From: Brachionus plicatilis
Lineage: Eukaryota > Rotifera > Eurotatoria > Ploima > Brachionidae
NCBI GenBank assembly: GCA_010279815.1
Contig: QEOQ01000508.1
Location: 2,542,457 to 2,606,456, forward strand
Direction of reading: 5' to 3'
Length of the DNA: 64,000 bases
A program made the translations under genes and the position numbers. This document shows, piece by piece, positions 35,685 through 49,300 of the stretch. The number at the start of each line of letters is the position of its first letter. Positions within the stretch are counted from its first letter, which is position 1. The notes under the pieces are model-generated. The model saw only the letters and a program-made list of their open reading frames with translations, ran no database searches and was not told the DNA's origin.

Positions 35685-38609
35685 ATGATTAATAATTTGA
35701 TAAGAATCAAAAATACCAAGCGAAAAAACATTATAATTGGAATCTTATTCACATTGGCCTTTTGCGGAATTATTGCGGCGACAATTCAAGTAATTTTAAA
35801 TGAAACAAGTAGCATTACCAAAGCGAAAAGAATTCTAAAAAAGAACCCTTTAATCGATGGGTAAAAAAACATAAATCCTAAGCTTAGAATAAATTATTTT
35901 TCTAGACATAACGATTTGTCTTATATGATCAGAGAAAATTTTCAAAATATCTTCAAACGTTTTGATTTGAACGATTTACAAGAATTGGACAAAAGTGATT
36001 TACAAGGTACTAACGGTGTAACTCATACAGACCTACAGCGATTGGCAAAAGGCAATATCGGGGGTCAATTCTGGGCTGCTTATGCGGGCTGTGATAGTGC
36101 CGGAAAAGATGCTCTTCGTATTCATGTCGAACAAATTGACACAATCAAAAGATTTATTAAAAAACATAATGATTTTTTTGAATTTTCAACAAGTGCAGAT
36201 GATATAAAGAAGGCATTCGATCAAGGAAAAATAGCTAGTCTGATAGGTCTTGAAAGTGGTCATGCCATCGACTCTTCTTTGGCAATCTTGAGAATATTCT
36301 ACGCCCTTGGCGTTCGATACATGACTCTCACTCATAACTGCAATGTCCCATGGTAATTTTTTCATTTAACTAAAAAATAAACAAATAAAAATTTAATCTA
36401 AAATTTAAAAATTTAAGATTATTTTTATTTAAAAAAAAATTAAAAATTTAATCTTAAAATTAAAAAATCAATCAAGGGCTACAAACAATTTAGTTGACAG
36501 ATTGAACAATGCGTCAGCTTATGGTGGCTTGACTGAATTTGGTCGAAAGGTGATAAGAGAAATGAACAGACTTGGAATGATGGTCGATTTGTCTCATGTG
36601 TCTCATCAAACAATGCTGGATGCTTTGGAAGAAAGTAAAGCTCCGGTCATATTTAGCCATTCGTCAGTATACTCTTTATGTAATCATACACGAAATGTTC
36701 GTGATGATGTTTTGTTGAAATTGAAGCAAAATAATGGAATTATAATGATTAATTTTTACAATGGTTTTGTAGCTTGTGATCCTAATAATGCAGTTTTGTC
36801 AGATGTTGTTGGTAAATTTCAATTTTATTTTTTTTTGTTATCTTAACGGGTGTAAAAATAATTATGCCAAAATATCTGAAAAAGAACTTTTTTTATTAAA
36901 TATCATAATGAAACAAATGATTTATTTTATTTCTTTAAAAAAATGTCAAACCATAATAATTCTGTCAAGATATAAAAATTCTTTAAAAAGATTAATCTCA
37001 TTTATTTTAGCCTTTAGAATTTTTTCTACATAGTTTTGGCTTTATCAGAGTATTTTATTTTTTCTTAAATTTCTATTTCCTAAAATTTTTTTGTTTAAAT
37101 ATATTTGGACCAGCTAGACTTGTGGCTATTACATTTTTTTCAACTAAATTTTCAAATTCTTAAGTGTTTTCAGATAATTATTTTAAAATTTTGTTTGTTG
37201 TTTTTATTATTATTTATTAGAATAAGGAAAAAATTATGATTTGATGGTGCGTAAAATTTTTACATTAATGAGTCATACTTTTAAATTCATTAGAACTAAA
37301 AGATCTTGTGAATTTTGGACATTTGGAGCCTGCTAAGTAATCAAGGACATTGTTTGACATTACCTTCTGAAGATGCTCTTATTTAGAAGGGTAGCCAAGG
37401 CTGCAAGCTTTTCAATGTTACGAAAGACTTAAAATGGTTAAATTTAAATCAATTAAAATTCAATCAGATTTTGAATTAAAAAAATGATAAAAGATAAAAT
37501 AAACTTTTTCAGTAGGTTGTTTAACCAGAAAATTTTTTGTTATTTTTATTTAAATATTTTTTCTACTTAACAACACTTTTTCTGTGTTTTTCAAAATGTT
37601 TGCTCATCAAGAATTAAATGTGTATTGGTTGGACTCGAGTGTGTGGTGGTTAGGTAGATCCGAAAATAATTACTCTAAAATGTTCTGCTGATAATTTATT
37701 TAAAATTTTTTTAATACATTTTTATAAAATTATTTAGAATAATATAAATTTCATTTTAATCTGTTAATTTTAAGATTTCTTTTTTTCATCACAAAAATTG
37801 ATTTTTAAAAAAGGAATATTAAACTCAAAAAAATTTTTATCGAAAATTAACTTTTTAGGATTAATGTTTAATTTAAAATTTAATAAAATCTACTTAAAGA
37901 AAAACTCTTAAAAGAAAGATCAATTTCAAATAATTATTAAATATATAAAAAATCTTAATTAATATATTTAAACTTTATTTATAGAAAAAATTAAATCGAA
38001 TTGTTTAGTATTTCTGGTGCGAATCAAATGAATTATTTAAAAGACTGAGAGTCATATTTGAAATTTAACAATATTTAATTATTTTTTTTAATTAAAATAT
38101 AAATGAACACATTATTTTAAAATTTTTTAAAAGATTTAAGCTTGTAAAATATTTGATTTTACTATTCTAGTTGTAAAGATAAAATTGCTTAACTGACTTT
38201 AAATTTTTTTAATTCAAAAACTAATTTTAGCTATTTAGATCATCTAAACTATGTTAAGAAATTGATAGGTATTGATCATATTGGAATAGGAGGTGACTAT
38301 GATGGAGTTCCGGAAACGCCTGTTGATTTAGAAGATGTTTCCAAATATCCAAATCTTATTATAAAGTTACTTGACATTAATTGGACTGAAGAAGAAATAA
38401 TCAAGTTAATCGGAGGAAATCTTCTAAGAGTTTTATCAGATGTTGAAAAAGTAAAATTAAATTTAAATAATTTATTTAGTAACAGAAATTCTAGTATTTA
38501 TCATGTTTATTAGTATGCAAAAAATTCAAAAAACCCGAGACCCCTTGATGATATAATAAGCCAAAATGATTTTCCCAATGAGCACAAAAAATGTCGAACA
38601 TCTTTTTGA
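35685..38609 (+). CDS. Membrane dipeptidase (DPEP family), copy 3, type II anchored form
   Basis: Exons 35685-35860, 35906-36352, 36477-36811, 38239-38450 and 38514-38609, phases consistent, 421 residues. Intron 3 has grown to 1,427 bp, compared with 54-56 bp in copies 1 and 2. A basic N-terminus and hydrophobic helix ([20 protein letters not shown]) suggest a membrane anchor. Active-site motifs [29 protein letters not shown] and GGDYDG are intact, and the end is again CRTSF. It is separated from copies 1 and 2 by about 7.5 kb of retroelement debris. Its exon 3 is identical or nearly so to exon 3 of copy 2 at DNA level, while exons 1, 4 and 5 differ strongly. Confidence 0.93.
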
Positions 38610-39390
38610 CATCTCAATTTAAAGTCTTATCAGGCAAATAAATTTTAAAAATTTTTATTTATATATTTATATGAACATTGGTTGATTAAACATCAATAAA
38701 TTTATTTCAAACATCAGAAAAAAATTTATTCCACTTAATTTGAATATTTATAAAATTAAGTTTTTTTTCATTTGGATTTTAATTTGTAATTTTTGTCTAA
38801 AAAAGAACAATGGTTGAAAATTCCAATTTGGTTCGATCATAACAATTCATTTAATTTATTTAGAAATTTTTTTTTTATTATTTTAATAAAAACTAAATAT
38901 CATTAGACAGCAAAGTTAACAAAGCTATTTAGATCTAAAATTTTGAAACAGCAAAATTCGGTACTAAATATTGCATGTTAATATCAGAATTACTTAAAAT
39001 ATATATATTCCATGACAGAAATTTTTCATTAGTAGCCTTGGGCCCGTCTATCCGATCTCCCGTTAGACGTATTGAGGTAAGTAGTATTGCTCCTTCTTAT
39101 CTTAAAAGCTCATGGTTAAGTTAATAAACTTTCTAGTGATATCAATATAGATATCGATATATCACAATGAACAGCACAACTGTATCTTCTAACAGAGTTT
39201 CAAATTCATCAGAAAACTTATGTGTACTGAACCCTTAATATAATTTATGTGCTGGAAATATTTTTAAAATGGTATATCGGATAAGAATATAAAATATCTA
39301 GACGCTGATTTTTAATATTAATAAAGATGTTACAGGCAACAGGTTCTGAGGTAAAATTACGTAATTTTTCGTAATTTTAGATAATTTTAG
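38610..39390. other. Intergenic, no gene seen
   Basis: AT-rich sequence after DPEP copy 3. The last 50 bp carry a GAGGTAAAATTACGTAATTT-type dispersed repeat, found again near 40075. Confidence 0.4.
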
Positions 39391-39665
39391 TGTCCTCTGG
39401 ATTATCACTTATTCATCAGCTTGTCAACTGATGCACAGAGATAAGTAAGAATTATACTTGTCACGTATCTCAGAAGTTAGACGCTTCGAAATGCTGACAA
39501 ATACATTTAGCACTAAGCTCACATCTTGACTTAATTATAAGTTCGTGTTCTTGACACGATCATATAGGTATAAATAAGAATTCCATTCTTAGAACTTCAG
39601 ATCGTTCAATTACTTTAATAAAGCTTTTAAAAGATATATATTGTATTTATTATAAACCGGTTACA
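39391..39665 (+). mobile_element. Possible solo LTR
   Basis: A 275-bp less AT-rich stretch starts TGTCCTCTGG and ends GGTTACA. It contains GGTATAAATAAG near 39567 and AATAAAGC near 39620 in promoter-then-poly(A) order. No clear target duplication or partner LTR was found, so this rests on layout only. Confidence 0.35.
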
Positions 39666-39678
39666 GATTTTTTAATTC

Positions 39679-39897
39679 CTAACTCATCCCAGACAGCTCG
39701 AAGAAAAGAAATAGTACACAATTTAGGAGCATCTGTTGGAGGTAAAGTGCTATGCTAAGTCTGAAGGGCACTCTGGTGAAATTGAAGAACTTCCTCCAGT
39801 AACCGAAAGTAGTTGCGAGTTTTGATTTAGGGCGAAGTTTTATGTTGAAGAAAGCCTGCTTAATATCAATTTTGCTGTACAGAGATAGCAGCGCCAC
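39679..39897 (-). pseudogene. Ty3/gypsy reverse-transcriptase fragment
   Basis: The minus strand reads YSKIDIKQAFFNIKLRPKSK, then FNFTRVPFRLSIALYLQQM, matching RT boxes 2-3 of gypsy elements (usual form SKIDLKxAFxxI and FTRLPFGLxNAPxxFQ). The frame stops soon after and the catalytic YxDD box is missing. A small relic; its orientation is opposite to the possible LTR beside it, so they may be separate insertions. Confidence 0.65.
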
Positions 39898-40066
39898 TTG
39901 TAGGTTTACTAGCTGATTTAGGTTCGACTATTTTAGCCCTGAGTAAAAAGACAAAACTTTATCTCTATTTTTATCGCTGCCTGAGATCTTATACTGCCTG
40001 AGATCTTATACGCCTGAGATCTTTACCCGTTTTTTAAAAATTTTAAAACAAAAAGTTTTTGTTACA

Positions 40067-40340
40067 ATGCATGGTTCTGAGGTAAAATTACGTCATTTTA
40101 CATTGATTTACGTAATTTTTCGAAATTTTAATTAATTTTACCTTATTTAATGAATTTTTCCTTAAAAACTGGTTGAACCCAAAAGGCTCGCAAAAAAAAT
40201 AATTTTTTACGTTATTTAATAGACTTTTCGAAAATAATTTGAAAAAAAAAATTATTTTGACTTTCTAAAGCATCAAAAATTAATTTACCAAATTTTACGT
40301 AAGATTACCAAAATAACTATTTTTTGAGGTAAAAAATCGT
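40067..40340. repeat. Dispersed GGTAAAATTACGT-type repeat
   Basis: TGGTTCTGAGGTAAAATTACG at the left repeats the sequence at about 39345 in direct orientation; ACGTAAGATTACCAAAATA near 40300 is an inverted relative. Boundaries are uncertain. Confidence 0.35.
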
Positions 40341-41340
40341 AAAAAAAGTGAAAGTTTTCTTTCTTTTATTTCAAAATTAATTCTTTGAATTAAAAATTTT
40401 ACATCATAAATAGCGCTTTCATCCCCTTAGCTCATTAAGACAGATTTATACAACAAAATTATTTTATAAATGTTTCAGTCAGCTCTCGTTCGAAATTTGA
40501 AGGTCCCTAACCCCTCTCAATTTTAGCTAAGGGTTAATTCTTTTTTATTCTTGTTTAGATCAATTTTTTGTCCCTTCCTCGTATTAGCTAATATCATTTG
40601 ATATCTGCTTATATATGCAATTTTTTTTTTCAATTTATTTAAATAAAATGTAAATTAAAAAACTTAGTAAGTTATTTTAAATAAAAAATTTATTTTTATT
40701 CAAATATATTTTACAGTAAAAAATAAAAATTTTATGAATTAAACTTGTATTGTATTTGTATTTGTTGTTTTTCAGTTAACATAAGTAACTTAGTTAGTAT
40801 CTTAATCGTTAAATTTGAAGTTTAATATTAAAAATTCACAAAAATATTTACAATCTATTTTTTATCTGTTGATAGCTGATAACAGCAGATAATATTATTT
40901 TATAACAGATAATATCAGATGAAATGACTTGTTAATTTTCGGTACTGAATGAATTGCATAATTTAAAATACACAAATTTGAAATAAAAAAATAGCATAAA
41001 AAGATCAAAGAATTAATTTATAAAATCAAAATCTAAATATTATCCATATTTAAATTTTTTTATCTTATCCGTAATTTAAAAGATCAAATTTTTTTTTTTT
41101 TAGAATTAAATGGAGATTTACCCCCGTAGGCTTATCCGAGGGGCAATAAGATAAATAGATTAAATGATGCATCACTAAAAATACAGAACCATAAAATTAT
41201 TTTTCTTAATTTTCCTAACAAATTATATTTGTTTTTAATTTTCTCTAAAATTATTAAAAAGAATAAGAATTTTAAAAATAAAATGTTATTTGTAAAAATA
41301 AATTTATTAAGTAAAATTAGTGATAAAATCAGAAGTTAGA
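40341..41340. other. Intergenic, no gene seen
   Basis: AT-rich. A short GC-richer segment lies at 41112-41150 (CCCCCGTAGGCTTATCCGAG) with no recognised function. Confidence 0.4.
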
Positions 41341-41629
41341 GTTATCAAAAATTAACACTCCATTTGAAGCTAGGCGAAGCAACTTGATAGATAGCGAAGC
41401 TGTAGTCGAATATTGATCATTTCATTGATTTAAAGATTAAAAGTCTAAGATTTACACTATTTTTAAGTTTTAGGCGTTCGATTTTATTAATTGTGCTAAA
41501 TTTGACAGTTGTTCTTTTTTTAACGAATTTTAGATGAGGTACGTAGCTTAATTTAGGATCAAGTTTGATATCTAAAATAAAAAAAAAAGAAATTGTCTTT
41601 TCCAACTGATATTTAATTGATTCTTCCAA
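41341..41629 (-). pseudogene. LINE fragment (post-RT region)
   Basis: The minus strand reads DIKLDPKLSYVPHLKFVKKR, STINKIERLKLK and LRLLIFKSMK, then a stop, and continues in the same frame with SIFDYSFAIYQVASPS. This is the C-terminal RT wording of Jockey-like LINEs (LGIxLDxxLSxxxHI; SxxDY). Decayed and short. Confidence 0.55.
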
Positions 41630-42279
41630 AATCTTTGTTTGAAAACTTTAAAGAAAATTTCTAATCCATCATTATTTATCCAAATAATGGCTCAAACGAA
41701 CGCTTTTAATGATATTTTAATTTTATTTAAAATATATTTTGAATCGCAAAATTTCAAAATATTGATTAATATTTAATTTTACTTCAGATAAAAAAATTTA
41801 TAATTTTTTTTCCGGTAAAAGAAAAAAAAATCATGTTTAACAAAGTTTAGTCATTTATCATTCTTAATTCTTTTTTTATTCCATCAATATGTACTGTTAT
41901 TTAAAAACTAGAAAATTAGAAAATAAGAGACAAATAATAAAGAAATAGATAAAAATAAACACTATGATATAATTTAAGTACTTCAAGTTCAAGCCTTACT
42001 TAATTTCTTATCTTGAATTTTTTTAATACGAATGGACGTATATGACCCATATTTCAAAATACGTCAATTTATATCAAGAATATTAATTTCATCTAAAAAA
42101 AATAAATAGCAAAAAGTTGGCATTTTTTTCATGTGTTAATTCAATGCAAGTTTGTAATAAACTATGTTTGATATAACATTTTTCTTTCAGATAAAATTGT
42201 TTTAAGTTTTCTTTATTGTTTTGAAAATTAATGTTTAATTACATAAAGTCGAATTAGACGTCACTAACTGGACCTAGAT

Positions 42280-42620
42280 CAAGTTGCTGGCAAAATGAAA
42301 ATTATTGTACATTTTTAAATTTTTACATTTTTCCATTTTTGAAAGAAAAAATAAAAATCTCAAAATAAAAAATCTAAAAAAATTTTCATTCAAGAAGAGT
42401 AATAATAAATTCGCAGTTACTTAAAAAGGAGTTTTAGAAAAATTTAAATGTAAAAACCAAGGATAATTTTTTGAATATTCCTTTTAATTAAATGCGAATT
42501 TATTATTACTTTTCTTAATGAAAATTTTTTTAAGTTTTTTTATTATGAGATTTTTATATTTTCTTTCAAAAATGGAAAAATGTAAAAATGTACAATAAAT
42601 ACCATTTTGCCCAAGTTGCT
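42280..42620. mobile_element. MULE-like foldback MITE, 9-bp target duplication
   Basis: Element 42289-42611 (323 bp) with ends GGCAAAATGAAAATTATTGT and (reverse complement) GGCAAAATGGTATTTATTGT; arms extend over most of the length. It is flanked by an exact 9-bp repeat CAAGTTGCT (42280-42288, 42612-42620). Non-coding. Confidence 0.85.
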
Positions 42621-43325
42621 GGTTTTATTTGAATAATTTTAATTATTACCAAATTATTGCTTTAGCTCCCAACTAGCTTTAAACCGAAATTCCTACGCTT
42701 TTGAACCTAAATGTAAGTCTGGTAAAAGAATCCAAGGCAAAAAGCTGCTATATACAAAAAGACAATTAAACCAATTATAAACTTAATTATAAACTTTAAT
42801 TTTTTGGGCTTTAAGTTAATTTTTATTTTATTTTATTTGATTATTTGTTTTGTCTGTGCCGAGCTAAAGCTCCTTCAGATAAAAATAAAAATCAAGAAAA
42901 AATAAAATACAACAAAAATGAATAGAAAAAATAAAATAAAAATAAAATAATGATATAACGAATTTATTTTTACTATTTTTTTTATAGGAAATAGGTTATT
43001 TAAGTTGACTGTGTTAATGTGATCTAAATTTTATTAGCATGTAAATAACTTTTTTTGATATAAATTTTTCAAAGTAAAATATATGTTGAAATGAACGATT
43101 AAAAAAAAATTTTTTATAAAAAGATTTATTTTTAATAATTAATTAAAAAACAATTTCAGAAGTTTTTTTTACAATTTTTAAAATACACATAAAAAATTAT
43201 TGACCAAAAAAATCCAATATCAAAACATAATATGATCGAATTTTTTTTTTTAAAAATTCACAAATAAATACAAATAAACAAAGCATATAACTTATTAATA
43301 TAAAAAAATCCTATTTACATTATTC
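42621..43325. other. Intergenic downstream of MIB1
   Basis: AT-rich, no gene supported. Confidence 0.4.
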
Positions 43326-46300
43326 CTAATAAATCAAAATCTTTTTTTGAATCAATTTTCGACATATAGGACACTCATTCATTTGATCACCGCACAACTG
43401 GCATGTACCATGGCCACACAAAAAAACCATATTTTTTTGCTTATCCATGCAAACCGGACACATGGTCTAAAAAAAAAAAATACTAAGCTCCAATAAAATG
43501 GTACCAAAAAAAGTTTTACTTGTTCCTTTATGTCCTGGAGCTGTTGTTGCAGCTTTTTTAAATTCAGGCAATTTCCGTCCAAATTTTTGCCATTAGTTGG
43601 TTCCATTTTTGAGCTAATAATATTAATTTGTTTCTCAACCGGCATTCGACACTTGGTACACTTTTGCAAAGGCTTAGAACAAGACTCACATGTTTGTATG
43701 TGTCCACATGGTTCCATCAAAACATTTGACACATGGTCACCACAGATCACACACTTTTCTAATTGAATTCGATCAAGAATAGCCTCTTTGCAGATCAGGC
43801 ACTTTTTCAGACGGCTAGAACATTCTTTGCATGCGTTCAAATGATTGCAAGGCTTAAATAGAACTTCTTGCCTTTTGTCACAGCAAATTGGACATTCGTC
43901 GAAATCAATTTTTAAATTTTGTTGAGCTGAGTGCAATTTTATGGTTTCAGAGTTGTGTATAGCCAAAATTTTGCCAAATTCTGGATCATTGCACAGGTCT
44001 AAAGGAGTCTGATTCTTTTTATTTTTGATGGAAATACTAGCTCCATTCTCAATGAGCATTAGTGCTATTTTATGAAATTCTGCTTTGTTCATTTTCTCGC
44101 CTGGCTCGGAAACATTTTCAGCTCGGTTAGGGCCCCTTTCAATAGAGCTACCATCATTCTTTTGCCTCAAATCTTTAAAGTTTTTTAGCAGAGATATTGT
44201 GTAGTTTTTTAACAAGCTATGTAATGGTGTGTCGCCGTCTTTATCCTTGGCATTCAAATCACATTTGCTTATCTTATTCAAAATTAGTGATTTAGCTATT
44301 TCATAATTGAGGCGCTCAATGGCAAAATGTAGAGGAGTTTGTAGACTGTTATTTTGAATGTTTATATTCAAAAAGCGAGAATAATTTAGCATTAGCTCAA
44401 CAACTTCTTGATAGCTGTTCAAACATGCCAAGTGTAAAGCACTAAAGCCATCTTCTTTTTTTTCATCAATCAACCAATGTTTTTCTAAGCTTATAATTTT
44501 GTCAAGCAAGCATTTCATCGAGCTAAAATTTTAAAAATTAACTTTGTCATTTTAAAATTGAAAATTTTTTTTTTTTTTGATTCAAAAAATTTATTCTAAA
44601 TTCTTAATAATAATGTGGAGAATACACCTAGCAAGAAAATTAAAAAAAAAAGTTGACAAACAAATTTAAACGAAACAAAAAAAACAATATAGACATTTGA
44701 ACGATAAAATTCTTATTTTAAAATATAATTGAAATTTCAAAATTTTCAAATTTTTTTATTTCTTTATTCTTGAGATAGTCACATAAAAATTAGATTTTTT
44801 TAATTGTTATGAAATTTTTTTTGTGTCATAAGTCAAATAAAATAAATGGCTTAAAATATCAATTTTTTATTTTCTTGCTGAAAATCGTATCAGATTGGAA
44901 AAAGATAATTAATTTTGAGTAAAAACTAACTATACTTTGGTTTAAATTAAAAAAAATAATTAAGGAGTATGTCCGTGATGAGTCCATTTTTTGGCATTGT
45001 GAAATTTCATACAAAATTTCCAATACAAAAATAAAAAAATTTTATAACTTTTGTTCTAAGTGTCAAAAACTTGTTCTGTAAATGAAACAAAGTGAAACAA
45101 ATGTTGTTTCACCTTCTGCGGAAGTCTGCAAAATCTGTGCAAATTAATTCCGTTTTATTTTTAAATCTTTTAAATTGGGTGCAATTTTGCAAAATTCGCA
45201 CAGATTTTGTAGACTTCCGCAGAAGGTGAAACAACATTTGTTTCACTTTGTTTCATTTACAGAACAAGTTTTTGACACTTAGAACAAAAGTTATAAAATT
45301 TTTTTATTTTTGTATTGGAAGTTTTGTATGAAATTTCACAATGCCCCATTTTTTCTCTTGCTCGAATTTTGTCCTTAAACTACAAATTATAGTTTATTTT
45401 GAAGCTCTTGAGACAAAAAATTTGAGCAAGAGAAAAAATAAACTTATATTGGACTTAATAATTTTAAAAAAATTCGGTTTAAATTTGGCCACTTTGAATT
45501 TTACTATTTTTTAACTGTACCGAGCTAAAGCTCCTTTAGCTATATTAATAAAATTCTTATTTTAAAGAAGTTCTAAAATTTACCAAACATCTTAATTAAG
45601 CTGAGATATAATAAAAAGTTTTATGATCTTACTATTTTTTACAATATTTTACGTTTAGTTAATAAAGCAAAATTTACCATATTTTATCAAAATCAAAGTC
45701 AAAAATAGTAAAATTAAAAAAAGAAAAATTCAAATCGAATTGTTTGAAGATTTCTACTTAATTTATTTTTTTTTAATTTTCACGAAATTTTTTAAAAGTA
45801 TAAGAAAAAAGTATCTTTTTCTCAAATAATATACTATATGGTTGATTTTATTTCTTTTCTTAAATAAATTTACATATTTAAGAAAATAATTAATATAAGT
45901 AAAAATACAAAAAACTTTTATTTCAAAAAATTCAAATTGTTCAGTAATTATTCTGTCTTAAAAATAATTCTAAAATTTAACTTTTATTGTTAATAAATAA
46001 TTTAAGATTGTCTTAAAAACTTTAATCGAGGAAAATATAAAAAACAATCCATGAAAACATTGTTTACAAAAAATTAACCTATTTTTAAATTAGCATTATT
46101 AAATTTTTTTTGATTTTTCAACTAAAAGGTTTAAAATAAGTTTTCTAAAAAAATTTAAATAAAAGTTATTTTTTCTATAATTAATGGAGTTTATCATTAT
46201 TAGTTAAAATACATTAATGATATTTTGAAAATTACTATTTGTTAATTTTCTAAATTGGAATATAGTATGAAAAAAAAGCTGAAGCTCTGTATAAAAGTTA

Positions 46301-49300
46301 TGTTAACGTCATTTTCAAGTCCAGGCTGTGACTAAAGGTTTTGTGAAATAGCAGAATGAAATGCTAAAAATTCTTAAATTTTTTTTTTGGCAAATGTGGT
46401 TTTGTGAAATTCAGTACAAAAGAACAGAATAAAGTTTATAAAAATTAAATAACTTTTTTTCTAAAAGTTTAAAATTAATTCTGTGAATGCAGAATGGTGC
46501 AACATTCAAAGTTGCATCAACTGTAAAAGTCTGCTAATGATGCGCAAAATCTCTGCAAAATGTACCACGCTCGATTTTATTGAAATTTAATTTCTGCTAA
46601 AGTCTGCAAATTTAGCAGACCTTGATATTTGATGCAACTTTGAATGTTGCACTGAGTTGCATTTACAGTATTAAATTTAAACATTTAGAATAAAAGTTAT
46701 TCAATTTTTTTACATTATTTTCTGTTCTTTTTATTATTTTGTACTGAATTTCACAAAACCGGCAAATGTGACGTAGGAGTCTTGCTTGATATGTTGTCAG
46801 GTGATAATCAAACATTTAACCCTGTCGGATATGTCATCAAACATGATAACAATATTGTTATTAAAATTTTTTTATCAGTAATTATGAAAAAAGACTAATT
46901 TTTTTTTAATTTTATCACGATAGCAATAAAGGTTAACGCAATCAAATATTAGTATTGAAGATATTTTTTTCTAAAATACCTAAGCGATTAAAAATTGAGA
47001 AGGATTAAAATTAAAAGCTTTAAGAAATTATTTTTTTGAATTAACGATCCATATTTAAATTAACATCCTAATCGCTTAAATTTTTTTAATTTCGATTTAG
47101 TTCAGGTTTTTTTTTTCACCCCAAACTTCCTCAAAAAAAATACTGAATAAAAGAATTCATTTAATCTAAAAGAGCTATTATCTATTCATCAAAAATTTTC
47201 AAGTTTATTAAAAAAATTATTTATTATTAATATTTAATCTTTTTGAGAGACACTTATAGATTAAACATTGCATCATTTTTTCTTAAGTTTAATTAAATTT
47301 TGCTATTTAGATAGTCAATTAGCATAAAAAAGACTAATTAAAATTTAAATCTAATTTTTTTAATATTATTTATATTTTAAAAATGTTTGATGTTCGGTGG
47401 TAATTTTCAAAATAATCGATAAAAATTCATTTTTTTAATGTTATAAATTAAAATTAAAATTTATCAAATTACAAGAAATTTAATCATAAAGTAAAATATT
47501 AGATTTCATTTTATTCAAAGATTAGAAATTTTTAGCTAAAACATTTTGCTAAAAATTTCAAAATAATTTGAAATTATTGATTTTACTAGAACAGTTATTT
47601 TTATCATTAAACGCATATTCAAATTTTCAAATTTAATAAAAATCGATTTTTCTATAAAACACTAAAGCTATAATTTTATTTTCAACTAATGTTTCGTGCA
47701 GAAAATTTTGTAAGCTTTTAATCGTATTAAATAAAATTTTACTAAAAATATCTCTTTGAAAATTGTTCAAAAAGTTAAACAAATATTGACATTATTTAAT
47801 ATCTAAAATTAAACTTTGAATTTTTAAATTTCAAGCAACAAAAAATATTTCCGATCACACACAAATATTTAATTTGAATCACAATAAACCAATTTACCTG
47901 ACATTTCCTCTAAGAGCTGCGTGATGAATCGCATTGAATCCATGCTTATTGCACACCGAAATGTCCGCATTTGCTTCAAGAAGCAATTCTATAATCTCAT
48001 CATTCTTTTTGGTTATGGCATCATGCAAAGGTGTATCGCCATCAACATCCTGAAGACTCGGATGAGCCCCGTAATTTAGCAGTATCTTGACCACTTCAAC
48101 ATGTGCCTTATTCACGGCAATATGCAAGGCTGTTTGCATTTTTTTATTTCTTGAATTTAATTCCAAACTAGACTTGAGCTCTTTTCCTTCCATAGAAAAC
48201 AAAATTTCAATCACTTTTGGCTCATTACCAAAAGCGGCATGATGAATAGCTCTGTCGCCATCTTTGTCCTCGGCTTCTACGTCCACGTTGGACCCAATCA
48301 ACAGCTTGATCACCTCCAAGTGACCATTTTGAGAGGCAGCATGCAAAGCAGAATGTCCGGCAAAAAATGAATTCACATTAGCTCCCGTCATACCAAGTAT
48401 ATACTCGCATTTTTCCATCTCTCCATTCGCCGCTGCTTTCACCAATTCTTCACTCAGTTCTTTGGTAATAATGAACTTTTTATTCTTTGTCTGATCCACT
48501 TTGCCAACAACTAAAGGGTTAAACGTCCACGTAGTACCACAAACTTCTATTTTGAGATCATTGTCATCATAAATTTTAACAATTTTTCCAATTTGTCCAA
48601 GTGTCTTAAAATAAGTAAAAAAAAATGAATTCAAAGTCTAAAATTTTATTAATTTCATTTACAGGGAGCATGGCCTCAGCCCATTCGCCGTGGCCATATT
48701 GGAGTTTTTTTACCAATTCCATGTCTGAGCTAATTTCGACCAAGTCTTCAACTCTAAATATTGAATCTTGGTATTTAGTCAGATTATTGCTGAACAGATC
48801 AATGAGATTTGAACTTTGAATTGAACATTTTGGCAAATTTGAGCTACGCTCATCCAAATTGTTCATATTTTTATTTTCCGAGCTACTTTCTTGAGCCAAA
48901 CTAAGCACTGCCGGATTTAGGGTCCATTTATTTCCGCTAGAATAAGTGACTTCAAAATCATTGTCAGAATCAATATTTGTGATGACGCCTGTATTTCCCA
49001 AGCATTCAAACATTGCCTCACACCATCCACCATGCCCTATCTGCAATGACTGGACCACTTCAAAGTCAAGATCAATGTTGACCCTGTCATTTACTTTAAA
49101 TATTTTAGCCTCATCAATAATGGACGAATTTGAGCTTGTTATGGACTTGGATACATTTTGGACTGGCGAATTTTTGAAAATTTTTAATTTTTTTTTTCTG
49201 TCTTCTTCACTGACTGCATCGCTGCGCACATCGTTGATATTTTTTTTGCACTTGCGGTAGTCTTTATCACCCAGAACAGGCAAATGGTCTCGGTAATAAT

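Larger units (their letters stand above)
44523..47897 (-). other. MIB1 intron 5 (3,375 bp)
   Basis: Donor CAG/GTAAAT starts at 47897 and acceptor AATTTTAG ends at 44523. Contains two delimited MITEs (44993-45345, 46398-46760) and AT-rich sequence; no other gene. Confidence 0.85.
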
